DNA of 37,393 bases. Source: Silene noctiflora. Its lineage: Eukaryota > Streptophyta > Magnoliopsida > Caryophyllales > Caryophyllaceae. Position 1 is the first letter of the stretch. Every line of letters starts with the position of its first letter. This document shows, one piece after another, positions 1 to 10,873 of the stretch. The stretch spans positions 9,565 through 46,957 of the forward strand of contig VHZZ01010132.1 in assembly GCA_009801015.1 (NCBI GenBank). Reading direction: 5' to 3'. The notes beneath the pieces were generated by a model. That model was not told the origin of the DNA, searched no databases, and was given only the letters and a program-made list of their open reading frames with translations. Made by a program: the position numbers and the translations under genes.

Positions 1-310
1 GAAACTATTGTAACTAGAGTATGACCATCAGATGCATGTATGTTGATTTCTGCCTTTCGAAAGTCGAGATTTCGATTGATGGTCTCATTTTTAGGAAACT
101 TTCAAATATCTTATTTTACAGTTTTAACTTCGTGAATGTCTTAATAATGATAAATGAAGAAAATAGTATAACTGGAGTATGACCATCAGATGCACGTATG
201 TTGATTTATGTCTTCCGAAAGTCAGGATTTCGTTGATGGTCTCATTTTTAAGAAATTTTCAAATATCTTATTTTAAAGTTTTGACTCCATGAATGTCTTA
301 ATAATGATTA
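1..310. repeat. tandem duplication, about 158-bp unit
   Basis: Two diverged copies lie head to tail, from about 1 to 158 and 159 to 310. Both contain GTATGACCATCAGATGCA, a GATGGTCTCATTTTTA block, TTCAAATATCTTATTTTA and GAATGTCTTAATAATGAT in the same order. The first copy may begin before the window, so the array could be longer. No coding potential is visible. The second copy ends about 260 bases beyond the stop codon of the minus-strand DUF615 gene. Confidence 0.85.
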
Positions 311-319
311 ATACTCAAT

Positions 320-425
320 TTTTTCAAGCTCGGGGAAGATCGATATTGGTTGGAGCTTGAGTTTTGTATCATGAACACGAGGCAAGCTCACGCTGGACTC
401 GGACTCGGACTCGTTATCACCCCTA
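320..425. mobile_element. possible hAT-type transposon end (remnant)
   Basis: A stretch with repeated GGACTCGGACTCG blocks ends in ATCACCCCTA. Its reverse complement begins TAGGGGTGAT, which resembles the TAGGGGTG termini of many plant hAT elements. The matching left end is not visible and may lie before the window. The 14-base word starting CTTGGAACACTATT follows directly at 426 and recurs at 475. Family assignment is inference. Confidence 0.3.
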
Positions 426-568
426 CTTGGAACACTATTTTCCCTTGTTTTTTTCCTAAAAATAAAACGGAAGCCTTGGAACACTATTCAAATGTTCAGA
501 GACACTGGGTTTTGATCTTCTAAATCTAAATGATTTCAAAAAAAAAAAAAGGTCCAACGATTGGTAAA

Positions 569-3500
569 TCACACTGGTAAATTTGAGGAGATTGAAAGAC
601 GTTTTGCCAGAGAAATAAGGAAACAACGGAGCGAATTGGTAGCAGCAGCAACTGTCCCTGGGTCTTGGTCATCACCTTTGTGACGATCTTGGATGTAATG
701 CACATTCCGAACAAGTCTCCTCAACTCCTGTCCATAAAAGTTACCAACTCCTAATCATTATCAGGACAATTACAACAGAACCGCACATAAAAGTTACCAA
801 CCCCTAATCATTATCAGAACAACTACTACAGAACAGCATATTAGCATATTACCAGAAGTCTGGAAAAATACTGAATTGCGGTATCATTCCTATGCCAGTC
901 GAATTACAAAAATGTAGAACTAAGTCTGGCTCAATTCGAGTTCTATGGGAGTGAATTAAGCGAAGATTTCTGAGACAAGATCCCAGAATCTATTGTAACA
1001 ACATGTTCTCGGTCATTGAGGGCAGTAATTTTCATATCTTGATTACTCCTTCGTAATACGGTCTTCTGGCTAATTTTTAATACCCTGAAGTCAGCTACCT
1101 AACGTTGGGAGTATTTTTGACCATAAGCTACAGTTGTTTGGTGATAACGAAAATTATACAGAATCAATAGAAATTAGAAAAAGGAAATTCATAGAGCTAT
1201 TTTAGATAGGGGAAAAAAGAGAGGGAAAATGATGAATCTCTATTCCAATATCTCTTCCATGAATAGGTTTAGTTAACAAATCCGAGCTTCTCTACAGGTT
1301 CAAGAAGCTTATTCTTGGCTTTATCAAGGAACTCTGTTTTCATTGGACTGAATGGTTCCATTACAGTGCTATTTATATTTGACTTCAATATAAATAATGC
1401 CTGGCATTTCTCTTTAGATTTAAATACTGCACGAGCCTTTCCTATTCCAAATGTGTAGAGTTTTTTTTAGTATTTTTGATCTACACTAAGGCATCTAATT
1501 TCTGAACCATCGTTGCTAATCAAATAATCAAATTTCAGGCTATGTAAAATATGGGGGATCCTAATCATTTGCTTCCATAACCACTTCACATTTCACTCTT
1601 GTACCCGAGTACCCGACCATGCTTTGACTAAAAGTCATGGTTGACGTGTTAGGAATTTCACAGGAGAGTGTCATGCTCCATGCTGGGATAGGAGATTGAC
1701 AGCTCTACCATCAGGACTCTTCACTCGACAACCACCCACGCAAATTTAAAAAATAAAATAAGACTACCAATATTCAATACTATAAAGTATAAAGCACCTT
1801 CATGTAAAAGGAAACACCTTCATTACCAGCTCATTACTCACCTGGCGGTCAAACTCGACACTATTAACAGAATAAACTTCATTGCTTATCTGGATATCCT
1901 TTTTTATAAAACCGTCAAACCATCTAGTTGCTAGAGTTAAATGGTCGCCAGAATCCTGTACAAGCACACCAACGGTAATGGTTAGATTCACAAATAGCAG
2001 AACCCCATCAGAGCAAAGAGAGCAGCCGTATAAGATCAAATTGTCCTCTTCTTTCTCGCGTTCCTCAGACTCCTTAAACGGTTCTGACATTATTACTGGC
2101 CTCTATGGACTCATCTCTTGCAGAGGAACAATCCGGGGCCCTACAAATGCTTAAGAGTAAAAAAACAATGATCAACAAGCATATCCGGAGCTGTAGATAG
2201 CTATCCAGGATAGGGTACATATTGACCTGAATAGTTGTCCACACTTGTCAATTTCAACTAGTTGAGTTTTTGATGATTCCTACTGTACATCAATAATCCC
2301 TGCCGCCCTCTCCATCTCTATTTGTCTCACGCCATGGTCTGCTTAGTATCAAAGTTTAGGCATCCTAATAAACTTTCTGTGGGGCTATAAACAACAGCAT
2401 TGTTATCACAATCCGATGAACACTACCAGCAGTGAAACACATTGGCCAGTTAGTCCAGGACAGTGTTTCTTTACCATATCACAGTAAGGAAGTAGTTTGA
2501 ATTTCCTATATTACCACTAGATTATTAACTATCCTCACCCCACCGCAATATTATTGTCTCAAACTCTCTTTGATTCTAAGGGTAGAATAGGTAATTCACC
2601 TATTTTCCATAAATTCTCCCAAAATAGAGAGGGGGACAATAAATATGGGATGGAGGGAGTAACATGCAACTCCGGAAGAAGTGAAGATGAGAGTTTTACC
2701 TTTTCTTAGTTGAGTCAGATGATATGGTGATCATAGACTAGGAAATATCTCCACATAACAAGAAGTAGCAGTAATGTACATGGAGGTCTAAGAGGTTATG
2801 GCACAACTTAGTACAGTAAAAAATACCTCAGGTTCGAGCTCGGGTTCGGATTCGGATTCGGATTCGGTTTCATATAACTCTTCTTCAGGGGCATTATTGA
2901 CCAATTTAACAGAATCAGCTAATGACTGAAACCTAGAGTGGTCACCGTCTTTGGTAGCTTGAATTAAAGCTCCAAGCAAATCTGGTTGTACACCCCGGAG
3001 CAGTTTCCCTAAAACACCAATTCAGTTAATATGGTGTGAGCATGAAAATCATGAGTATTGAACGAACATACTCCGTATTAAACAAGCAGAGAAGACAAAT
3101 GTTTGCACGAGTCTCACAAACAGTTAGTAAATGTCACATTGTTGTAGCATTTCATTGGTATAAAATGCAGCATGTAGAAGTATGGACATATAAAAGGTGA
3201 AAGACAAGGGACATAATAGGTACCTATATAATTGAATTGCCGTCTTTTGCCTTCACGAACATCAGGTCCAAGTTTCTGCATCATTTAAACAAGCACCAAA
3301 GCTGCAATTTAGGCTTGTCTATCAGTATTAAGTTAACAACCGGAGTAGAATTCAAGCAACCAACCTTAACTAGCACTAGAGCCTCAAATACCTCTTTCTC
3401 CAGAGAAGCTGCCCTGGGAAAAAAAAGGAGATAATTTTACCCTGACTAGTTAGCTAGCATTTAATCAATGAAATGAAACCAATTGCAAAATGAAAAAAAA

Positions 3501-3844
3501 AAAAAAAAAAATGAAATGGAAAAATGGGGAAAGAAGAAAACAAACAGGAGAATGCGCTTGATTTGAGGAATGGAGAAAGAAGCAAGGTCCATTCCCAATT
3601 GAACAGCTTCATAAGCTTCTTTTTTCAATTGATTCCTGCTCCTCCTTTTCTCTTCCTCGTCCTCCTCCTTCTTTTCGACTTGTACTTGTCTTGGCAATCT
3701 CAGCGCCCCTTTTGCCTGCCTGTGGCTGTGGCTGTACCGCTGTTGCACTGCGCCCGCGTATGTGCTCTTCTTCAGACATACGACTACAAGCCGCTGCCAC
3801 TGTGTCGTCACCACGGCTGCTCCTCTTATCACCTGCGCCATCAC
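569..3844 (-). CDS. DUF615 (YjgA/DarP-like) organellar ribosome-associated protein
   Basis: The six coding exons on the minus strand are 3546-3844, 3365-3413, 3224-3275, 2827-3008, 1842-1955 and 569-727, giving a 284-residue protein in an unbroken frame with GT..AG introns. Residues 1-55 are rich in Arg and lack acidic residues, with QQRYSHSHR near 35-41, as expected of a mitochondrial or plastid presequence. The core matches the bacterial YjgA/DarP family: KKEAYEAVQLGMDLASF, then EALVLVKKLGPDVREGKRRQ, FNYIGKLLRGVQPDLLGALI and, near the C-terminus, FDRQELRRLVRNV. Bacterial DarP binds large-subunit assembly intermediates, so an organellar 50S-maturation role is inferred. A short acidic run (Glu, Ser, Pro; ESESESEPELEPE) at about residues 180-194 interrupts the domain. 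Two Met codons open the frame and the first is used. Intron 4 carries a MITE. Intron 5 (1.1 kb) carries a duplication and a coding-like fragment. Confidence 0.9.
733..838. repeat. 53-bp tandem duplication at the intron 5 acceptor
   Basis: Units 733-785 and 786-838 both start CATAAAAGTTACCAAC and continue CCTAATCATTATCAG. They differ at only a few bases. The inner unit lies directly against the acceptor of the last DUF615 exon (exon start 727 on the minus strand), so the duplication also copied the sequence just upstream of the splice acceptor. Confidence 0.9.
1269..1529 (-). pseudogene. coding-like fragment of unknown origin inside an intron
   Basis: On the minus strand, within intron 5 of the DUF615 gene, a frame reads about 20 sense codons (DYLISNDGSEIRCLSVDQKY), one stop (1467-1469), and then about 65 open codons to a stop at 1269-1271. 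The longer part includes FGIGKARAVFKSKEKCQALF and FLDKAKNKLLEPVEKLGFVN. Its composition is protein-like: mixed charge, few low-complexity runs. It does not continue the DUF615 frame, and no clear splice acceptor joins it to that gene. I do not recognise the family. It may be a captured gene fragment, or chance openness in AT-rich DNA. Confidence 0.4.
2532..2659. mobile_element. Stowaway-type MITE
   Basis: The right end reads GGATGGAGGGAGTA and its complement gives the Stowaway start CTCCCTCCATCCC. The left end, TCCTCACCCCACCGCA, continues into ATTATTGTCTC, which mirrors the right arm's GGACAATAAATA. TA dinucleotides flank both ends (2530-2531 and 2660-2661), as for Tc1/mariner-mobilised MITEs. 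It is about 128 bp, non-coding, and lies in intron 4 of the DUF615 gene. Confidence 0.7.
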
Positions 3845-4850
3845 TTACCCTCTACTTAGATTCGTCTTTGGGGTTTTGACGGGAATATATGAGTTTTGGT
3901 TCCTCTCTCGTGGGCACTAGTCTTCAACTCGTTAACACTAAAAATCAATTAATATCACCACCACAATCTAATCAAACAAATTAAAAGGACAAATTATTAA
4001 AAACCAAAAATAATATAATGCTTTAAAAAAAAGCACTAACCATCGTCTATCAAATCCGGGGCTTCCATTGACTATTAATCAATGGTAAGCCCCTCAAATA
4101 ACTTTATTTATCAATTACTATTATGAATTAATCAATAAAAGTCTCCCCTTTTGGTGCGATCCGTTTGTTCGTCTCTAATTTCGGAGTTTTTTCAATCCTG
4201 GTCTTTCTAGGGTTTAGTATTATTGAAAATATAGATAAGAGTGATTTATTGGTGATTCATTATACGACTCTACAATGGATATGCGTTATTCGTCAGCGAT
4301 CTATGATACCAGTTTATTCGTCAGCGATCTATGATGCTACATGTTCTCCTCTTAACACTTTCTTTCCTCGAGGAGGACATCCTCTATGTTATAAGGCACA
4401 TGTTACGTGTCCTTTGAGCGAGAGGAAGATGCTTACTTCCTCTTGTTTTAGAGGAAAGCTTACCTTAGCCCTAGTACCTATTGACCAATCACTATTTGTC
4501 TTTAGCACCACAATACTTTTTTTTTTTTTTTTCGTTTTTAAATTTTTGGAGATTATATAAAGTAAGAGAGATAATATAAGATGATCGTCTCTATTGTGGG
4601 AAAAAATAATGAAAGAGGAAATTATTGTGAATTCCCTTTATTTTAGCTAATTATGAGATTAATCTCCTCTCAAGTTCAATTGTTGAGCCTCCGTAACTTT
4701 GAGGAAAAAGTGAAATTTAACCCAAGTTTTTTCTTAACCAAAACTCCATCAAAAAACCAATTTCATTCCATTTGTATAATTTATATGCATACTACTTATT
4801 ATAAATTTAAAAAATTGTATGCAATTTATTGTGAATTTTGAGAAAAAAAA

Positions 4851-5047
4851 AAATTATTTAAATGAAGTACATAAAATTGAAAATATGTAAAATTAATCTC
4901 AAAAGTATGTGAGTTATATTAAAACTATTTGAATGAAATACATAAAATTGAAAATATGTAAAATCAATCTCAAAAGTATGTGAGTTATATTAAAATTATT
5001 TGAATGAAGTACATAAAATTGAAAATATGTAAAATTATTTGAATGAA
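4851..5047. repeat. 71-bp tandem repeat, about 2.7 copies
   Basis: The word AATGAAGTACATAAAATTG recurs at 4861, 4932 (one base different) and 5003, an exact 71-bp period. Each copy continues with GAAAATATGTAAAAT and the first two with CTCAAAAGTATGTGAGTTAT. The last copy is cut short after AAAATTATTTGAATGAAA. Very high identity suggests a recent duplication. No coding content. Confidence 0.92.
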
Positions 5048-5795
5048 AACCCGTTAGCCTAGAGTATATTTTTGATTAGGTACATGGTAAGCTTGTCAGA
5101 TGGCTTCATAAAACTTTATTTATTTATTATTGTATGAAAAACCATGTTGTACTGCCTTTGATAGCTACCAACTGAGCACACGTAGCATGCCGTTTGCGAA
5201 TCTCATAAACCTCATTGCTTGTCAATCTATATTTCGCAAACCCTAACTCCGATTAAGTTTGGATGTGTAGCATCCACGTCAAGAATTAGATTTGGACGTG
5301 AATTTTACAATTGTATAGGAGATCATGTTATTAGTTATGTACATTAATGTATAGACATGTATATAACTAGCTATGGTTTTTCAAAAATACAAATTCTCAT
5401 CTAAAATGGGATTATAATCAAATTGATGCTTCTATTTTTATGGGTAAAAATATGCATTTTTAGCTTTTGGGAATTTTTTTTAACTTTTAGAAAATTATGT
5501 ATTTGGCCAAAAAGTATTTTGAAGTCCAAAAACTCTTTTACAAGTTAAGCTAAACACGCATTATATCTATGAGAAAAAAAACAGATAGGTGGTAAAAACA
5601 AACAAGTTGTGGAACAATATACAAATCATTCTAATCAGAGTTTTGTCTTGTTATAATGTTATTCAAGCATCTACAATTATTGGCACATGCAACTTTCAGT
5701 CTTTGTATATATGGTAGATCTAAATTTTCAACCTATAATAACAACCTCTTTTTTATAATTTGCATTTTACTCTGTAGTTGTGTGGGATAAAAGAG

Positions 5796-6543
5796 CGGGA
5801 AAGTGGTGATTGACCTCATAACTTTGTGCAACTGTGAAATTAACTCCACAACTTTCAATTGGGGTAATTTGACCCATGACTTACATAATAAGTGAAATTA
5901 AACCCCTTAATCAAAATCTCACGAGAAATTCAATTTATCATATCATAAAATTAAAAATGGTTATGTTTTTATGAAAAATACAAAATAAAAGTTTACAAAA
6001 AAAATTAATCAAAAAAATAAAAATAGCATAGATTAGATTAAAAAAAATTAAAAATACTTTACAAAAATGAAACAATTTATTATTTTTATATAAAGTACAT
6101 ATTTTTCAACTTATTTTTATAATTTTTGTAAAAATTTCAATTGAAAATATTTTGTTTGGTAGTTGTGTTAAAATGAGAAGTTAGATACTATTTTGTTTGG
6201 TAGTTGTGTTAAAATGAAAAGTTAGATTAAAAGATTTTCATGACAAAAAATATAAAAAATATAATAAAAAGATAAAAAAAATATTCAAATTTTTCCATTA
6301 TTTAACATTTCAAGACAATTCACATAAAATTGTGAACTGCTATTGGTATACCGAATTACATACGTATATAAAAACCATTTTTACTTTTTTTTATATGGTA
6401 AATTGAAATGCTCGTGAAATTTTGATAAAAGGGGCTTAATTTCACTTATTATGTAAGTTATGGGCCAAATTACTCCAATTGAAAGCTATGGGGGTTAATT
6501 TCACAATTTCATAAAGTTATGGGGGTGAATCATCACTTTCCCG
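5796..6543. mobile_element. non-autonomous DNA transposon with long terminal inverted repeats
   Basis: The left terminus CGGGAAAGTGGTGATTGAC and the reverse complement of the right terminus, CGGGAAAGTGATGATTCAC, match. The similarity continues for roughly 135 bp: both arms share GTGAAATTAAC, ACTTACATAATAAGTGAAAT and a TCAAAATCTCACGAG-type block. The interior (about 5950-6400) is extremely AT-rich, has no ORF and includes a 41-bp-period duplication around TTTGTTTGGTAGTTGTGTTA (6151 and 6192). Long TIRs and a non-coding core suggest a Mutator-like or foldback MITE. Flanking duplications are not clean, so the superfamily is uncertain. Confidence 0.85.
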
Positions 6544-7389
6544 AATAAACGAGAAATTGAACAATTTTTTTTCTTGTACAAATTTAGGACCGGTTTGCGT
6601 AGTAAAATGGGAGGGAAAGGGAAATGGAGGTGGAATGAAACGGTGGGAGTTTTCTTAAAGAACGATTTTTGTAACTGTATTTTATCCAAGAGGCAACCAG
6701 AACGATTAAAACTTGTTCATATGTAATTCGTAAATTCTAACATGACACAGATGTACTAAACTTGAAAAAAAACCCGAGAACCTACAAAGGCATGTGGTTT
6801 GATTATCAGTCAAAATTGGTGATGTGAAAGACTCACATTAATTTTAGCAAATATCCAATCCTCCGTATTATGTATATCATGAAAATAACTACGCATTATC
6901 ACAAGTCATAACTCATAACCCATAAAATAGCCTTTTATATGCTATAGTATTATTCTATGTTTACATTTTATTTTGGCATAACCATAAATTTATTTTGTAA
7001 AACAGTCCCGTGCAGTTTTTATACGGATTTTGAGGCTAGTGTTTATTCCATTTCTCCCAATTTATTGGCCTTTTTTTTTGTAAGAGATTTTTAATCAAAG
7101 ACAAACCAATAATTGAGAGGAAGAACTAATTAATAATCGTAGTTGCTCTTTATGGACGAAAATTACTCAATCACGAACTTTTACTCATTACTTTTCCATA
7201 CATTACCCCTCATCTAAAGACCAAAGAAAAATCCCTCTGAAAATTAATCAAATTAGTCAATGAAAATTGGGGTTTACCAAATAATGATTCTAACTGAGTT
7301 AATTTGTCAGCTATATTAAATTAAGAAGACCTAATTAATTTAGGATTAGTTAATGAAATTAGGGTTTTGAAAATTACAAAAAAATGAAA

Positions 7390-7800
7390 GGATGGTTGAG
7401 TGGTAAAGGAGGGGCGGTTAGGAGGTCGGAGGTCGTCAATCGGGAGTGCGGTGACCGATGTTCAGAGAGGCAAGGGAAAGAAAGGGTTTGTCGGGCTTGT
7501 AGGAAGGTGATGGTGGGACGACATGATGGAGATGCGGGTGGTGGCAGGGACGAGTGGTTCTGAAGTCATGGGGTCTGAGTGTGGTAGGGATGGGTTTGGA
7601 TGGTCGGATGGCCCAATGGGAGGTCATGTATGGTGGTAAGGGTGGTCCGGTGGACAAGGAAGGGGGAGTAAGGGGTTTTAAATTCATTAACAGGGGAGGG
7701 AGAGTATTTGGTTCGGTGGTGGCAGGGGCTGGTATAAGTGGTGCAATTTGAGGTCCGAACAGGTGGAGGAGGGTGGTGCGGTGGTTGGTTGGGGTGAGTA
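7390..7800. repeat. G-rich GGT-biased low-complexity block
   Basis: The plus strand is strongly G-rich, with recurring GGTGG, GGAGG and GGTGG-T words, and A/T-rich flanks. The open frames on both strands are low-complexity artefacts (Pro/His/Thr-rich on the minus strand). The composition resembles one half of the MITE interiors at 15480-16800, so this may be a degraded relative, but no terminal repeats could be paired. Confidence 0.45.
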
Positions 7801-8334
7801 ATTGAGAAATGTATTAGAATGAAATAGAAAAGAAAATAGTGTAAAATAACAAGGGTATAATGATCATTCATGTCTATAATTAAGTAAATCATGTCCATAA
7901 GTGTAACCAGCTTTCTCATAACTGAAATCACCTCTTACGACTATGAGCAAGGTTCGTGTGGAAGCTGGTACTTTTTTTTGGCACCCAATTCTCGTGGAAG
8001 AAGCCATAAGTTGGGTGGCAATACACAAGCCCCCGTAAAAACGGGGTAGAAATTTACGAAGCGCAATTTGTTGGTTTCAGTTAGTTTAGGGGAAAATCCC
8101 GCCTCTCCATTTATTGTTTGATTATTTCATCCTAAAAACGAAAAAGAAAAAAACTGCTCCATTTGCCAACTGTCTTCTCCACCTGTACAACTCCTGTCGT
8201 TGCCTGGAATAATTGACAATATAATCGTGATTTGCTGCCTATATTGTCCCCAGAAAATAGTTGATCATCACTAAAATTGTTTGTGCATCTCATTCATTGT
8301 CATAAAAAATAAAAAATAAAAAAGAAAAAAAAAG

Positions 8335-10101
8335 ATGAGGGAAATACTGCACATCCAAGGAGGGCAATGCGGGAACCAAATCGGATCAAAGTTCTGGGAG
8401 GTGATATGCGACGAACACGGAGTTGATAAGTCGGGCCAATTCGGTGGTGATTCTGAGGAACTTCAGTTGGAGAGGATCAATGTTTACTTCAACGAGGCCG
8501 CTGGTGGGCGCTACGTCCCTCGTGCCGTCCTTATGGATCTCGAACCTGGTACCATGGATAGCATCCGATCCGGTCCTCTGGGTCAAATCTTCCGTCCTGA
8601 TAACTTTGTCTTCGGCCAATCCGGTGCCGGTAATAATTGGGCAAAAGGCCATTATACCGAGGGCGCTGAGCTCATTGATTCTGTTCTCGATGTTGTCCGT
8701 AAGGAGGCTGAGAATTGTGATTGCCTCCAGGGTAACATATACATTCTTTCATTTCATCCCATCCCATTTTCCTTAATTATACGACTAATATTTTAACATT
8801 TCTGATTTTATTATTATTATTTTGATAATCACATTCATTCCTACATCATACATATGATCACCTTCATTTATACAATACAATATGTAACATTGCTGTTTAT
8901 TTTCATTTGATGATCACATATACATATGAGATTTGAGATTTTGATGATCGTACCGTACCAGTCATTGTCATTGAGATTTGATCGTCTCATGCGTTGGCAG
9001 GTTTCCAGGTATGTCACTCGCTTGGAGGAGGAACTGGTTCCGGCATGGGGACTCTGCTGATCTCAAAGATAAGGGAAGAATATCCGGACAGAATGATGCT
9101 TACCTTCTCTGTTTTCCCATCTCCCAAGGTGTCCGACACCGTTGTCGAACCATACAATGCTACTCTTTCTGTTCATCAGTTGGTCGAGAATGCTGACGAG
9201 TGTATGGTTCTGGACAATGAAGCCCTCTATGATATCTGCTTTAGGACCTTGAAGCTCACCAATCCCAGCTGTAAGTAATCTCGATCATATCAAGAAGATA
9301 GATAGATAACCACACTTGTATTTCTAAAACAACTGATCAATTTCTATACTTGAGATCTAGGTTTCTATTCCCACCCGAATTATTTGTTTCAGCCAATTAA
9401 CAGTTTTGATGCTTGTCATTGCAGTCGGTGATCTCAATCACTTGATTTCTGCAACAATGAGCGGTGTGACGTGCTGCCTACGATTCCCTGGTCAGCTCAA
9501 TTCGGACCTAAGGAAGCTTGCTGTCAACCTCATCCCATTCCCTAGACTTCACTTCTTCATGGTGGGTTTTGCTCCGCTCACGTCTCGTGGATCCCAACAG
9601 TACGTTTCCCTGACAGTCCCGGAGCTGACTCAGCAAATGTGGGATGCCAAGAACATGATGTGCGCTGCAGACCCTCGGCATGGGAGGTACCTAACAGCCT
9701 CAGCCATGTTCAGGGGAAAGATGAGCACCAAAGAAGTGGATGAACAGATGATCAACGTACAGAATAAAAACTCATCCTACTTTGTTGAGTGGATTCCAAA
9801 CAATGTGAAATCAAGTGTGTGTGATATCCCGCCAACAGGTCTTAAGATGGCTTCCACATTTGTAGGGAACTCGACATCTATCCAGGAGATGTTCAGGAGG
9901 GTGAGCGAACAGTTTACAGCAATGTTCAGGCGTAAGGCTTTCTTGCATTGGTACACTGGAGAAGGAATGGACGAGATGGAGTTCACGGAAGCAGAGAGCA
10001 ATATGAATGATCTGGTGGCAGAGTATCAACAATACCAGGATGCTACTGCCGAGTACGAGGAAGAGTATGAGGATGGCGCTGAGGAAAATGAGGAGGCCTA
10101 G
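8335..10101 (+). CDS. TUBB: beta-tubulin
   Basis: The exons are 8335-8731, 9001-9270 and 9425-10101, joining to 447 residues. Both introns split codons at positions conserved in plant TUB genes: after CDCLQ, within the Gly codon, and within the Phe codon of PSFGDLNHL. The protein starts [17 protein letters not shown], with the MREI tetrapeptide that mediates co-translational autoregulation of beta-tubulin mRNA in animals. The tubulin GTP-binding signature GGGTGSGMG lies at about 141-149, and the acidic tail is [16 protein letters not shown]. It pairs with alpha-tubulin to form microtubule heterodimers. The start codon is fixed by family homology and follows an A-rich leader. GC-rich, family-typical exons stand out from the AT-rich flanks. 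It appears intact. Confidence 0.98.
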
Positions 10102-10534
10102 ATCATTTTTTCTTTTTCTGCTTTTCCTTACCCTAAAGCAGTAAAGCTTAAACTTTTGCTGCACCTTTATATTTTTACGATTTTTTTTTTGTTTGCGTCT
10201 GTTTGCATTTTCGGAATTTTGGAAGTTAAAGTCTATTAAGGTTACGTGTAATAATTGTATCGAACTTTATAATCTTTGAATACTTTTAAATACAAGAGCC
10301 GGTGTTGAGGGTCTTTGCTCTCCAAGTAATTGAGTTAGGCGTCGTCTTACGGTTTTAGTGGCTTGAGTAATACAGAGTACTACATTACTGTTTGAGGGTA
10401 TTTTGGTCGATACGTTGTTCCAGGGTTTTTTTTAATCAGTACGCAGTTCGAATTGAGGTGTGGACAAGGTTAAAGAGACCGTCTGTTGGGGTTGTTAAAA
10501 CTAACAAGACACTTGAAACTGTAAAAAAAGTAAA

Positions 10535-10660
10535 GGGATTGTACATGAAATTACTCTTTGCATAGCAATGTGACCCAGCTTCAACATCCTTCTTAGAAAA
10601 AAAAANTGTCCTACTCAAATTTTGGGATTGTATATGGATTTACTCTCTGCATTTCTATGG
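10535..10660. repeat. short diverged direct repeat with an ambiguous base
   Basis: GGGATTGTACATGAAATTAC followed by TCTTTGCAT at 10535 resembles GGGATTGTATATGGATTTAC followed by TCTCTGCAT at 10624, an 89-bp spacing. The single N of the window (10606) sits beside a nine-A run between the copies, so the exact spacer length is uncertain. Confidence 0.6.
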
Positions 10661-10781
10661 AACAAATATTGATCTGAAACAATATGAGTAACTGAATTGT
10701 GAGTTTGGAAGGGAGGAAGGAGGGAAGTGACAAAGTTGAGGAGATCCAATGATTATAAGACTAAAACAAACTAAACTTATA

Positions 10782-10873
10782 CTCCCTCTGATCCACACCA
10801 ATGGTAACATGGACCCACATTTCTCCTCACAAAAAGTGGGTCCATGTTACCATTGGTATGGAATCGGAAGGAG
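10782..10873. mobile_element. miniature Stowaway MITE forming a perfect hairpin
   Basis: The ends read CTCCCTCTGATCC and (complement) CTCCTTCCGATTCC, and both are flanked by TA (10780-10781 and 10874-10875). The arms 10797-10818 and 10836-10857 are exact 22-bp reverse complements around GGTAACATGGACC, separated by a 17-base loop. At 92 bp it is among the smallest MITE forms. It lies about 230 bp upstream of the probable leader-exon end of the next gene. Confidence 0.88.

Larger units (their letters stand above)
3845..8334. other. intergenic region between divergent DUF615 and tubulin genes
   Basis: This 4.5-kb AT-rich stretch has no supported gene. It must include the promoters of both divergent neighbours. 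The 3847-3960 portion is probably the DUF615 leader and promoter. The A-rich 8300-8334 stretch is the tubulin leader. It also holds a 28-bp-period duplication of TTATTCGTCAGCGATCTATG (4286 and 4314), a 71-bp tandem repeat, a long-TIR transposon and a G-rich low-complexity block. These last three are listed separately. A 130-codon open frame at 4165-4560 has no recognisable domain and ends in a poly-T run. Confidence 0.7.

Noticed and set aside
3524-3879. Plus-strand open frames over the first DUF615 exon
   Set aside because: They are antisense shadows of a well-supported exon with a presequence and a family-conserved domain.
4165-4560. 131-codon plus-strand open frame in the DUF615-tubulin spacer
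   Set aside because: No domain, no splice or leader context, an internal 28-bp duplication and a run of Phe from a poly-T tract.
4851-5047. CRISPR-like regular repeat
   Set aside because: It is a plain head-to-tail tandem repeat without variable spacers, in a plant nuclear context.
7436-7931. Open frames on both strands in the G-rich block
   Set aside because: Low-complexity Pro/His/Thr or Gly/Val sequence produced by GGT/ACC bias; no family resemblance.
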